DNA from: a bacterium
GTDB lineage: Bacteria; Auribacterota; UBA3054
DNA length: 64,000 bases
Direction of reading: 5' to 3'
Assembly: GCA_017557885.1 (NCBI GenBank)
Contig: JAFYXV010000004.1
Location: 62,001 to 126,000 of the forward strand
Program-made: the position numbers and the translations under genes
Shown here: one piece after another, positions 52,336-60,561 of the stretch
Position numbering within the stretch: the stretch's first letter is position 1
How the letters are laid out: the number at the start of each line of letters is the position of its first letter
The notes under the pieces: model-generated
What the model saw: only the letters and a program-made list of their open reading frames with translations
The model's database searches: none
What the model was told of the DNA's origin: nothing

Positions 52336-54600
52336 ATGAAAAAAGCATTGCTGTTTTTGCTGCCTTTTATTTTGACATCATCTATTTTCGCTGCAAATGA
52401 AGCAATCAAGCCGGACGGCGAAGGAACGGCAGAGTCCCCCTATGTTCTGACAAGAATCGAGAATCTTGTCTGGATGGGGGATAATATGAAAGATTGCAGA
52501 TCAAGCGTTTTCTGTTTAGGAAACGATATTGACTGCAGCGAAACGAAGTATTGGGAATCCCCTTTTGTATCAATAGGCTGGCCAAAAGAAATGTATGGAC
52601 AAGCCTATAATTTTTTAGGCGTATTAGATGGTAAAAATTATACTATCAAAAATTTATATTCTAAAAGTGCTGATGGTTTAATACATGGATTATGGGGGGC
52701 GGAGATAAAAAATTTATATCTTGATAACATGAATTTAGGAAGTTTTTCTAGCGGCGCTAGAGGCGGTTTGACTCAAACTTGTAATGATAGTGTTGTATCA
52801 AATGTTCATGTTTCAGGACAGATTTCTGGTTCAGGAGATTGCGGAGGAATTTTCAGTCATGTTTATAGTTCGAAGATCGATAATTGTTCCTTTATCGGAA
52901 TTATAAACGGATTTGGCGATAGCACACTAGGGGGGATTGCTAGTTTCGCTGATTATAGCACCTTAATTTTTTGCAAAGCTTCTGGCTTTATAAATAACAT
53001 AAACGGAGCTTCAGATATTGGCGGCATCTGCGGTTTGGCAGTGGGAGCCCCCGATTTTAATGATTATTGTATTCGTTATTGCATTGCTGACATGAAAATT
53101 AGTGCAAAAGGAAATATTGGTGGGATAGTGGCGCAGAACTATATGTACAATGTTAAACATTATCCAGACGGAGATGTCTTATACGAAAATTGTGGACTCA
53201 TAAACAATTATTCCTTATGTGTTGGAGATGTTTCTTCTGCTGACAATGCCGGTGGAATTTGCGCTGTGTGCAGCACAAACTGCATTGACATAGGTAATTT
53301 TTATGACAAAACGGGAATTAGCGGCACGCAATTTGGAATAGGTTTGTCTTCGGACAAAATGAAAAGGAGATCTTCCTTTTCTAATTGGGATTTTGATAAT
53401 GTTTGGGCTATCCATGAATTTGAATCCACACCATATTGGATGATTGGAGGAGAAAAACCATATAGAGTATTCTATTCAACAAAATTCCCTGGAACATTAA
53501 ATATTACTCCAGAGAAAAGAAGCTACGCTTTTAATGAGAATATATCTATAAACGTTACGATTCCTGAAAACAGTGTTTTTATTGGATTTCAAGGTGATCT
53601 TGAAGGGACCGAAACAAATATTTCCCTTGTTCTGAAGAAAGATTTGGCAATAATCGGTAAATTCGCAAAATATATTAGTTCGGCAGACGATTTTATTAAG
53701 ATTGGTAGAGATCAAGATTATCCACAAGATGGATACTATATTCAAACCACAGATTTGAATATGTCAACAACAGATTATCCTGTTCCAGTCTCTTTTTGTG
53801 GAGTTTATGACGGTGGTAATCATGTTATCAGCAATGTTATGTTCAATAATCCTTCCAGGTATATGGGACTGTTTTCTTCGGTTTCAGAAGCTAAGATATA
53901 CAATCTTGGAATTAGAGATGTTAAAAACAATACAAGAGTTTCATATTTTGGCCTTATGGGAGGAGGGGCTATAGCTTCAGAAATAAGTAATTGTTATATT
54001 AGCACGAGCGTAGAGTTAAATGGGTCAAATTATTCAGGAGGTTTTTTCAGTTCTTTTGAAAAGTCACAAATGATTAATTGTGAGTTCCGAGGAGAATTAT
54101 ATAGTTCTGTTTATTTCGGAGGTTTGACATACTTTGCGGCCCATAGCTCGTTTGAAGGATGTTCCGCTGAGATCTTTGGTTCGTCCAATATCAGCAAGGA
54201 TAAAATAAGCGGGTTGATGTTTTTAGGGACGCCCAACCTTTTTTTGAATTGTTATGTTAAGGGCGATTGCTTTAATTATGCTTTCACAGCGCCTACCAGT
54301 AACTCAGAATTAACTTTTTCCAATTGCTATGCTTTTGCTGAAAGCGAATGCGTTTTAGAAAAGGCAAATTACATTAACTGTTATTTCAATTCCAACTGTG
54401 TTGAGCAAGTTGAAGGCGTAACAGGCTTCGTCAGCGAAGAGGAAATGAAAAAGCAGGAAACTTACGCTGGCTGGGACTTCGACGAGATCTGGGATATCGA
54501 CGATGGCGTTGGTACGCCGTATTTCAGATACGCTGTGCCGGAGCCGGTTGGGATGCTTGCTTTGCTTTTGCTTGCTTTGGCGGCGGTGCGAAAGCGGTGA
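52336..54600 (+). CDS. cassette C gene 3: GLUG beta-solenoid / InlB-like repeat protein with PEP-CTERM tail
   Basis: 754 residues; signal peptide about 1-20 (ending SIFA). Layout as in the two paralogues: first GLUG solenoid (GTAESPYVLTRIENLVWM, FLGVLDGKNYTIKNL), InlB-like domain from about residue 378 (LNITPEKRSYAFNENISINV), second solenoid (IGRDQDYPQDGYYIQTTDLN), then AVPEPVGMLALLLLALAAV and RKR. The final ~60 codons and the terminator are nearly the same at the DNA level as in the cassette A copy on the opposite strand and are GC-richer than the body of the gene. It is the last gene of the eight-gene plus-strand operon. Confidence 0.85.
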   Translation: MKKALLFLLPFILTSSIFAANEAIKPDGEGTAESPYVLTRIENLVWMGDNMKDCRSSVFCLGNDIDCSETKYWESPFVSIGWPKEMYGQAYNFLGVLDGKNYTIKNLYSKSADGLIHGLWGAEIKNLYLDNMNLGSFSSGARGGLTQTCNDSVVSNVHVSGQISGSGDCGGIFSHVYSSKIDNCSFIGIINGFGDSTLGGIASFADYSTLIFCKASGFINNINGASDIGGICGLAVGAPDFNDYCIRYCIADMKISAKGNIGGIVAQNYMYNVKHYPDGDVLYENCGLINNYSLCVGDVSSADNAGGICAVCSTNCIDIGNFYDKTGISGTQFGIGLSSDKMKRRSSFSNWDFDNVWAIHEFESTPYWMIGGEKPYRVFYSTKFPGTLNITPEKRSYAFNENISINVTIPENSVFIGFQGDLEGTETNISLVLKKDLAIIGKFAKYISSADDFIKIGRDQDYPQDGYYIQTTDLNMSTTDYPVPVSFCGVYDGGNHVISNVMFNNPSRYMGLFSSVSEAKIYNLGIRDVKNNTRVSYFGLMGGGAIASEISNCYISTSVELNGSNYSGGFFSSFEKSQMINCEFRGELYSSVYFGGLTYFAAHSSFEGCSAEIFGSSNISKDKISGLMFLGTPNLFLNCYVKGDCFNYAFTAPTSNSELTFSNCYAFAESECVLEKANYINCYFNSNCVEQVEGVTGFVSEEEMKKQETYAGWDFDEIWDIDDGVGTPYFRYAVPEPVGMLALLLLALAAVRKR

Positions 54601-54623
54601 TCTTATTTAGCGCCTGATGAATA

Positions 54624-54653
54624 AGGGAGCCCCCGTGCGGGGGCTCCTTTTTT
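54624..54653 (+). terminator. terminator of the plus-strand cassette operon
   Basis: GGAGCCCCC (54626-54634), loop GTGC, GGGGGCTCC (54639-54647), then six T's. Together with its upstream flank it matches the cassette A terminator at 37399-37433 in inverted orientation. Confidence 0.9.
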
Positions 54654-54725
54654 CTATTCCCCAAAATCAATATTTTTTCAAAATTGGGGAATAGAGAGCC
54701 GAAGCCTGATCACAGTTTTTGTCGT

Positions 54726-54755
54726 TTGAAATTCAGATGTTAGTTTTGATATAAT
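54726..54755 (+). promoter_or_regulatory. sigma-70 promoter of the small PEP-CTERM gene
   Basis: TTGAAA (54726-54731), 18 bases, TATAAT (54750-54755). The ATG at 54808 follows after a leader of about 45 bases carrying AAGGAGG. Confidence 0.7.
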
Positions 54756-54807
54756 CCTCACAATTACGCATTTAATAATCACGAATTCCATTTTGGAAGG
54801 AGGGGAT

Positions 54808-55296
54808 ATGAACAAAACGATTTATTTATGCGGCCTGGCGGCGATGGTTTTGGCTTTCGCTTCCTGGGCAGTGGCGGATCCTGTGGAGATCCCGTACGAC
54901 GGCTGGTCGAACGAATTCTCCATCGACACTCAGAACACTGTCGATGGCGGCAGCCTGATCCTTTACAACACGGACGCTATACGTTATGACGCTAAGTGGG
55001 CGGAAGGAACCGACAGGTATGTGAAGATCTTCGCCACGCCGAAAACTACGGGCGTTCCTTACCTTGTTTACACGAGCGGTTTGGAAGAAGAGGGCAATTA
55101 TGTTTTCGATTACGCTGAGATAGACGATCCGGAATATCTGCCTTGGTACACCGATTACACATTCTCTTACGTTATCTACAGCGGCGATGAGGTCATAGAC
55201 ACCTATGAAGCGCCGGCGAACGTTAAGATCATGCCGGAACCTTGTTTTGCTTTGATTGCTGTTTTGGCTTTTAGCTTAGTCTGGAGGAGGAGATAA
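54808..55296 (+). CDS. small secreted PEP-CTERM protein
   Basis: 162 residues from the ATG at 54808, which has AAGGAGGGG just upstream. Signal peptide about 1-21 (ending AVA). The middle is a probable beta sandwich rich in Tyr and Asp, with no family I recognise. The C-terminus MPEPCFALIAVLAFSLVW plus RRR is a PEP-CTERM-type sorting signal with a Met before the PEP. It ends one base before the SUMF1-like gene, so the two are co-transcribed and both products are exported. Function unknown. Confidence 0.75.
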   Translation: MNKTIYLCGLAAMVLAFASWAVADPVEIPYDGWSNEFSIDTQNTVDGGSLILYNTDAIRYDAKWAEGTDRYVKIFATPKTTGVPYLVYTSGLEEEGNYVFDYAEIDDPEYLPWYTDYTFSYVIYSGDEVIDTYEAPANVKIMPEPCFALIAVLAFSLVWRRR

Positions 55297-55297
55297 T

Positions 55298-56584
55298 ATG
55301 AAATCTTTATTGCTGACTGTTATGGCAGTTTTGACGGCCTCCTTTGTTTTTGCCGAGGCTGTCAACGTTACGGCTTACCAGCGCTGGCCCTGGAACGGCA
55401 AAGTGGACATCACATTTACGATCCCGGAACCCGATACGGACGAGACCAGGATCTATTCTGTTGAATACTTCGTCTCCATCGACGGCGGCGAACCGATTGC
55501 TCTCACTGCCATTGAAGGCGACGGCGCGGGCGGCGAGGCGGTTATTACGCCCGGTTTGAAAAAGGCCGTGTGGGACGCTTATCAGGATATGCCCAATCTT
55601 TCCGGATGCAAGGCGAAGATCGGCGTCGTCGCTGAGGATATCACCGAAGAGTCTTTCTTTATGAAGATGGATCTGGCCACCGGCAAGATGGTGATCTCCA
55701 AAACCGGGCCGAGCGTTGCTCCAGGCGCTTCCAGCAAAAGGACTGAGCTCTGGTTCAAGAACGTTAAGCCCGGAACTTTCACTATGGGTTCCGGCACGGG
55801 TGAAGTTGGCAGAAACGCCAACGAAACTCAGCATGAAGTGACCATCACGAAGCCTTTCATGATCGGCGTTTTCGAACTGACGCAGGCGCAGTGTCTGCTT
55901 TTGACCGGCGAAAATCCCTCTTACCACAGCGGCGAAGGTTATATATTTGTCGGCGGCGATTGTTTGCCCGTGGATAGCACCAATTACAACAAGCTGCGCG
56001 GCACCGGAGACGGAGCCACCTGGCCGACTTACACCGACCACCGCGTCGATGCCACCAGCCTGATCGGCAAGATCAGAGCGCATTTCGACAACAAGTATCT
56101 CTTCGACCTGCCGACGGAAGCCCAGTGGGAATACGCCTGCAGAGCGATCGAAAAAGAAGACGGCACCTATGATTTCCATGGCGACAACGTCTGGAACAAC
56201 GGACTGCCTTACGATCGGGTTAACAATTATGTGGATAACAACCTTGATAAAGTGGGCTGGAATACTCATAACGCCATTACTAACAGTGTTCAGACGACTC
56301 GTGAAGTCGGGCTTCTGGAACCCAACGGCCTCGGCCTTTACGATATGCACGGGAATGTTTCGGAAATGTGTCTGGATTGGCAGGCCGCGGACATTACTTC
56401 CTACACCACCGACCCGGTCGGGCCGGCTACCGGGTCAAACAGGATCAGACGCGGCGGAAACGTTTATCAGAATAGTTTTGCCACAAAACAATACAGACAA
56501 GCTTACCGCAGCGGGGTCACTCCCAATCTCAGCGGCTACGCCCTGCCTTATATAGGCTGTCGCCTGGTTTTGATCCTTCCGTAA
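55298..56584 (+). CDS. secreted SUMF1/FGE-fold protein with N-terminal beta domain
   Basis: 428 residues; signal peptide about 1-19. Residues ~20-115 form a beta-rich domain (AYQRWPWNGKVDITFTI). Residues ~145-428 are a formylglycine-generating-enzyme (SUMF1) fold: GTFTMGSG, TKPFMIGVFELTQAQC, LPTEAQWEYACRA, GLYDMHGNVSEMC, RIRRGGNVY and a final GCRLVL. True FGEs need two active-site cysteines five residues apart near the end; only the second (GCRLVL) is visible, so it is probably not a sulfatase activator. Many SUMF1-fold proteins are surface, C-type-lectin-like or regulatory proteins. It pairs with the PEP-CTERM gene one base upstream. Confidence 0.85.
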   Translation: MKSLLLTVMAVLTASFVFAEAVNVTAYQRWPWNGKVDITFTIPEPDTDETRIYSVEYFVSIDGGEPIALTAIEGDGAGGEAVITPGLKKAVWDAYQDMPNLSGCKAKIGVVAEDITEESFFMKMDLATGKMVISKTGPSVAPGASSKRTELWFKNVKPGTFTMGSGTGEVGRNANETQHEVTITKPFMIGVFELTQAQCLLLTGENPSYHSGEGYIFVGGDCLPVDSTNYNKLRGTGDGATWPTYTDHRVDATSLIGKIRAHFDNKYLFDLPTEAQWEYACRAIEKEDGTYDFHGDNVWNNGLPYDRVNNYVDNNLDKVGWNTHNAITNSVQTTREVGLLEPNGLGLYDMHGNVSEMCLDWQAADITSYTTDPVGPATGSNRIRRGGNVYQNSFATKQYRQAYRSGVTPNLSGYALPYIGCRLVLILP

Positions 56585-56604
56585 GAAAAAACGATCGGCT
56601 GAAT

Positions 56605-56636
56605 AAAAAAAGCGCTTCAAATGAAGCGCTTTTTTT
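56605..56636. terminator. bidirectional Rho-independent terminator
   Basis: AGCGCTTCA (56611-56619), loop AA, TGAAGCGCT (56622-56630), with an A run before and a T run after. It serves the SUMF1-like gene and the convergent DUF3298-like gene. Confidence 0.9.
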
Positions 56637-56659
56637 ATGATGCCGAAGGTGAAGAAGGC

Positions 56660-57247
56660 CTATTTTTCCACGACGACTTCTATGATGCCGTCGGCGTAGC
56701 AGGCCACTTCGTATTGGTTGAAGACAAAATGCCAGCCGTCTGAGGAAAGGTAAAAATTTTCCGTGAGAGTGGGCTCCGCCAGAAGATGCTCTTCGCCCTG
56801 CAATTCCTTGACGACCAATTCTCTTATTTTGGTCAGGAGAGCCTTCTGCTCTTCCTTTTTCCAGACGTCGTCGATCCTCAATATTTTTCCGCTTTTCCTG
56901 TCGATGGTGCCGACGTCTATGGCGGTGATGCCGTGGGCGCCTCCGGTGTAATAGAAGCCTTTTGACATATAGCTGACATGATCTTCGTCGGCGTATATCG
57001 GCTTTAGTTCCTTGCTGGCCTCCCAGTTGAGCATAAAGCTGTTCGTGATCTCTTGCGTGGCGATATTGCATTGCCCGGTCAGGCAGCAATCTCTCAGCGC
57101 GGCAAGGTAAACCACGAGATTGTTGGAAAAGCCGAAGCCTTGTTCGTCGTCGAACAATTCTTCTTCATGAGAGTTTGAAAGCCTTCCCGCGAAGAAAGCG
57201 CCGGCAGCCAGTAAAATGACAAGCAGGGCAAAAAATATTTTTTTCAT
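56660..57247 (-). CDS. membrane-anchored DUF3298/RsiV-like protein
   Basis: 195 residues. A single N-terminal hydrophobic segment (about 3-22) could be a signal peptide or an anchor. The body has FYYTGGAHGITAIDVGTID, typical of the DUF3298 / RsiV C-terminal fold, followed by a helical stretch and FVFNQYEVACYADG. In Bacillus, RsiV is an anti-sigma factor whose DUF3298-type domain binds lysozyme; many Gram-negative members are periplasmic or lipoprotein-like with unknown function. No partner sigma factor lies beside it here. It is monocistronic, between two terminators. Confidence 0.72.
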   Translation of the reverse strand: MKKIFFALLVILLAAGAFFAGRLSNSHEEELFDDEQGFGFSNNLVVYLAALRDCCLTGQCNIATQEITNSFMLNWEASKELKPIYADEDHVSYMSKGFYYTGGAHGITAIDVGTIDRKSGKILRIDDVWKKEEQKALLTKIRELVVKELQGEEHLLAEPTLTENFYLSSDGWHFVFNQYEVACYADGIIEVVVEK

Positions 57248-57279
57248 GCTTTATATTATAGCGGAAAAAGGCGCACGCC

Positions 57280-57304
57280 AAAAAAAGAAGCCCTTCCGGG
57301 CTTC
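57280..57304 (-). terminator. terminator of the lpx operon
   Basis: GAAGCCC (57287-57293) pairs with GGGCTTC (57298-57304), loop TTCC. The A run at 57280-57286 is a T run on the minus strand, 30-odd bases after the lpxA stop. Confidence 0.85.
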
Positions 57305-57336
57305 CTTTGAAGTGTTAGAAAATAATGGGCATAACT

Positions 57337-58107
57337 TTACCTTGTCAGGCCGCGCTCGCATTTGGTGAGAAATTCCGCGAGTTCCATTATTTCCGGAACG
57401 TCGGCGTAATCCTGTTTGAGTTTCTCCACGGCGTCCTTGAGTTTCATCTCCTGGCGGAAGACGATCTTGTAGGCCTGGTTCATCTTCTGGATGGTCTCGT
57501 CGGGGATGCCGAGCCTGCTCATCCTGACGCGGTTGATGGTGGCGCAGCGGGGCGGAACGCCGTCCACCAGCGTGAAGGGCGCGACGTCCATGGTGACTTT
57601 CGTGCAGCCGCCGATCATGGCCATTTTGCCGATGCGGCAGAACTGGTGCACGCCCGCCATGCCGCTTAAAACGGCGTAGTCGCCGACCTGGACGTGCCCG
57701 GCCAAAGTGGCGGCGTTGGACATGATGATGTTGTTGCCCAGGATGCACTCGTGGGCGATGTGGCAGTAGGCCATGATGAGGTTGTTGTTGCCGACGATCG
57801 TCTTGCTGCCGTCCAAGGTGGCGCAGTGAATGGTGGCGAATTCCCTCACGACGTTGTCGTTGCCTATTTCAAGGTAGCATTTGTTGCCTTCCTTGTATTT
57901 CAGGTCCTGCGTTTTGTGGCCGATGGCGGCCATGGGGAAGAAGGTGTTCCTTTCGCCGATGGTCGTAAGGCCGTCAATGACAACGTGGCTCATCAGTTTC
58001 GAGCCGGCGCCTATTCTGACGTTTGGGCCGATGACGCAGTAAGGTCCTATTTCAACGTCCGGGGCGATCTGGGCGCCCGGGCTGATGACTGCGGTTGGAT
58101 GGATCAT
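57337..58107 (-). CDS. lpxA: UDP-N-acetylglucosamine acyltransferase
   Basis: 256 residues, normal length. It adds a 3-hydroxyacyl chain to UDP-GlcNAc, the first step of lipid A synthesis (cytosol, homotrimer). The N-terminal two thirds is a left-handed parallel beta-helix of hexapeptide repeats starting IHPTAVISPGAQIAPDVEIG. The catalytic His is His119 in AYCHIAHEC (His125 in E. coli). The C-terminal helical part begins around ETIQKMNQAYK. It starts 7 bases after the fabZ stop and is the last gene of the operon. Confidence 0.95.
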   Translation of the reverse strand: MIHPTAVISPGAQIAPDVEIGPYCVIGPNVRIGAGSKLMSHVVIDGLTTIGERNTFFPMAAIGHKTQDLKYKEGNKCYLEIGNDNVVREFATIHCATLDGSKTIVGNNNLIMAYCHIAHECILGNNIIMSNAATLAGHVQVGDYAVLSGMAGVHQFCRIGKMAMIGGCTKVTMDVAPFTLVDGVPPRCATINRVRMSRLGIPDETIQKMNQAYKIVFRQEMKLKDAVEKLKQDYADVPEIMELAEFLTKCERGLTR

Positions 58108-58114
58108 AGGGGAT

Positions 58115-58591
58115 TTATTCCTTAGTGTCTTTTTCTTCTTTGTTTATCACGACGGCGAAGGCCAGTTCGCCTTCGGCGACTTTCTGGCCGTCCACGGAAG
58201 CGACGGCTTTGCATTTGCCCATGGTGGAGCGCATGGAGATGATGTCGATCCTTAAGTGAAGCTGATCGCCCGGCTGGACGGGTTTTCTAAACTTCACTTT
58301 GTCCATGGTCAAAAAGTAGGGGATGAGGCCCTTGAACCTCGGGTTGGACAAAACGACGATGGCCGCGGCCTGGGCCAGGGATTCCATGATAAGGACGCCA
58401 GGCATGACAGGCTGACCGGGGAAGTGGCCGACGAAGAAAGGCTCGTTCATGGTGACGTTCTTTATTGCGTCAACGTAGGTCTCGCAGTCGGTGGCCACGA
58501 CTTTGTCAACTAAAAGGAAAGGAGGACGGTGGGGCAGAAGCGCCATGATGTCCTGAATGTTTAAGCTTATCGGAGCTTTGGTTTCTTCCAT
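58115..58591 (-). CDS. fabZ: 3-hydroxyacyl-ACP dehydratase
   Basis: 158 residues, the single-domain form (not fused to LpxC as in Bacteroidetes). It dehydrates 3-hydroxyacyl-ACP in fatty-acid elongation and so competes with LpxA/LpxD for hydroxyacyl-ACP. The hot-dog fold shows LLPHRPPFLLVDKV, the catalytic His56 in GHFPGQPVMPG, and Glu70 in LIMESLAQA. It lies 18 bases after lpxC and 7 before lpxA. Confidence 0.95.
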   Translation of the reverse strand: MEETKAPISLNIQDIMALLPHRPPFLLVDKVVATDCETYVDAIKNVTMNEPFFVGHFPGQPVMPGVLIMESLAQAAAIVVLSNPRFKGLIPYFLTMDKVKFRKPVQPGDQLHLRIDIISMRSTMGKCKAVASVDGQKVAEGELAFAVVINKEEKDTKE

Positions 58592-58609
58592 GATCTTTTA
58601 TACGGTTGA

Positions 58610-59488
58610 TTAATTTTTGTTAGCCAGGGCGAAGAGCGCCGCTGCGGCTTTGTTGTTCAGGGTGTGTCCGGAGCGGGAGGAGATCACGTGGGCTTTCAGT
58701 CTTCTTCCCGTGAGGGCCAGGTCGCCTATAAGGTCCATCACTTTGTGACGGACGAACTCGTCTTCATAGCGGAGGCCGTCTTTGCTAAGGATGGCGCTGT
58801 CGGTGATGACGATGGCGTTGTTTAGGGAGCCGCCCTTGATGAGGCCTCTGGAAAGCAGGGCCGACAGTTCGCTGTAAAGGGCGAAGGTCCTGCTTGGCGC
58901 GATGTTCGTAATGAAGTTTTCCTCATTGACGACTGTTTCGAAGAACTGCGTGCCGATGAGGGGATGGGGATAGCTCATGGTGTAGCTGATCTTGTATTCC
59001 TCAGAAGGCAGGATCTCGATGGTCGCGTCGCCGTGCTCGACTTTGATGGGCTCGGTCACCGTAAGCTCGGGAAGTCTTTCCTCATCGAGCTCGACAATGC
59101 CGGCTTCTTTTAAGGTGTTGGCGAAATCTATGCCGCTGCCGTCCATAAGGGGCGTTTCCATAGCGGTCGCTTCCACGAAGAGGTTGTCGATGCCGAGGCA
59201 GTAGACGGAGGCCATCAGGTGCTCCACGGTCAGGACCACGATGGGAACCGGCTTGGGAGACTGGGGAATGTTTATAAGCTTTCCTATAGTGGTGCTGCGG
59301 TCGGTGTTGAGTACGGAAGGCACCCTTGCCGGGAAGGCCACGCCGCCAGGGATTGGCACGTCGGTCCTTTTGAAGACGACGCCGGTATTGGCGGGGGCCG
59401 GCAGGAACCTCAGGGAGGTGATCTCTCCGGAATGAAGCCCGATGCCGCTTATCTTGGTCTCTTTGGCGATCGTTGTCTGTTTAGTCAT
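58610..59488 (-). CDS. lpxC: UDP-3-O-acyl-N-acetylglucosamine deacetylase
   Basis: 292 residues. A zinc hydrolase and the committed step of lipid A synthesis. Zinc ligands by comparison with E. coli: His90 in LTVEHLMAS, His248 and Asp252 in RHKVMDLIGD. The general base is Glu89 and the catalytic histidine is His275 in RSGHTLNN. The N-terminus IKETKISGIGLHSGE-like (residues 8-22) is standard. Its start overlaps the lpxD stop by four bases (ATGA), so the two are translationally coupled. Confidence 0.96.
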   Translation of the reverse strand: MTKQTTIAKETKISGIGLHSGEITSLRFLPAPANTGVVFKRTDVPIPGGVAFPARVPSVLNTDRSTTIGKLINIPQSPKPVPIVVLTVEHLMASVYCLGIDNLFVEATAMETPLMDGSGIDFANTLKEAGIVELDEERLPELTVTEPIKVEHGDATIEILPSEEYKISYTMSYPHPLIGTQFFETVVNEENFITNIAPSRTFALYSELSALLSRGLIKGGSLNNAIVITDSAILSKDGLRYEDEFVRHKVMDLIGDLALTGRRLKAHVISSRSGHTLNNKAAAALFALANKN

Positions 59489-60543
59489 TTTTTCTCTTTT
59501 TCTTTAGCTAGTTCTTCTTTGAGAGCCGCCACTTCCTTTTCCAGGTCGTGAAGCTCTTTTAAGATCTGGGGCAGCTTAACGACGACGCTCTCGCGCTTCT
59601 TGTAGGTGATGTGCGGGGTGGCGGGGGAGCCGATGTAGAATCCGGGGTTGTTGATGTCCTTGGTGACGCCGCATTGTCCGCCGATTATGACGTCGTCGCA
59701 GATCGAGATGTGGCCGTTCAGGCCGGCCTGTCCGGCCAGGATGACGCGGTTGCCGATCTTGGTGGAGCCGCTCATGGCGGAGCAGCCGCAAAGCACGGAG
59801 TCTTCGCCGATCTCGCAGTTGTGGGCGACCTGGACGAGGTTGTCTATTTTGGCGCCGCGCTTCACGATCGTGGTGTCCAATCTGGCGCGGTCGATGCAGG
59901 TGTTGGCGCCGATCTCCACGTCGTCGCCGATGCTGACGTTGCCGATCTGGGGGACTTTCTCGCGCCTGCCGTTTATTTCAAGATATCCGAAGCCGTCGGC
60001 GCCGATGACCGTCCCGGGATGGATGGTGACGCGCTCGCCTATTTTGATGCGTTCCCTGATGGTCACGTGCGGGTAAAGGAAACTGTCGTTGCCGATCTCG
60101 GTGAAGTGGCCGACGTAGCAGAAGGCGCCGATCACGCAGTTGTCGCCGATGGTCGCGCCTTCCTCGATGACGGCGTAGGGCTGGACGGAGACGTTCTTGC
60201 CCAGAACAGCGGAGGGGGCTACGATGGCGGTGGGATGGACGCCGGGCGCGAATTCCACTTTGGGAGGCGCGATCTGGCTCAGAAGCTCCTGGAGCGCCAG
60301 CTGGGGATCGGGCACGATAATGAGGGCGGGAGGACAGTTTTCCGGGATCTTAAGGCTGGCCCTGACCAAAACGGCCGCGGCTTTCGTGGTCATGAGGGAG
60401 GGGACGTACTTCTCAACGTTGAGGAAAGTGATGTCTCCGGGCTTGGCTTCGTTGATGCCGCCGAAGCCGGAAACTATGGTGTTGGGATCGCCTTTGACTT
60501 CGGCTTTCAAAAGACCGGCTATGACTGATACGGGAATTTCCAT
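59485..60543 (-). CDS. lpxD: UDP-3-O-(3-hydroxyacyl)glucosamine N-acyltransferase
   Basis: 352 residues. It adds the second hydroxyacyl chain in lipid A synthesis. N-terminal uridine-binding domain (about 1-100), left-handed beta-helix from about GVHPTAIVAPSAVLG, catalytic His241 in VQVAHNCEIGED (His239 in E. coli). The C-terminus is a lysine/glutamate-rich helix (LHDLEKEVAALKEELAKEKE) of the trimer-forming type. It lies 18 bases after the ompH-like gene and overlaps lpxC by four bases. Confidence 0.96.
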   Translation of the reverse strand: MEIPVSVIAGLLKAEVKGDPNTIVSGFGGINEAKPGDITFLNVEKYVPSLMTTKAAAVLVRASLKIPENCPPALIIVPDPQLALQELLSQIAPPKVEFAPGVHPTAIVAPSAVLGKNVSVQPYAVIEEGATIGDNCVIGAFCYVGHFTEIGNDSFLYPHVTIRERIKIGERVTIHPGTVIGADGFGYLEINGRREKVPQIGNVSIGDDVEIGANTCIDRARLDTTIVKRGAKIDNLVQVAHNCEIGEDSVLCGCSAMSGSTKIGNRVILAGQAGLNGHISICDDVIIGGQCGVTKDINNPGFYIGSPATPHITYKKRESVVVKLPQILKELHDLEKEVAALKEELAKEKEKK

Positions 60544-60561
60544 TGATTGTGTTATTTGTCG

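Noticed and set aside
55298-56584. Functional formylglycine-generating enzyme
   Set aside because: Only one of the two catalytic cysteines is visible and there is no sulfatase gene nearby.
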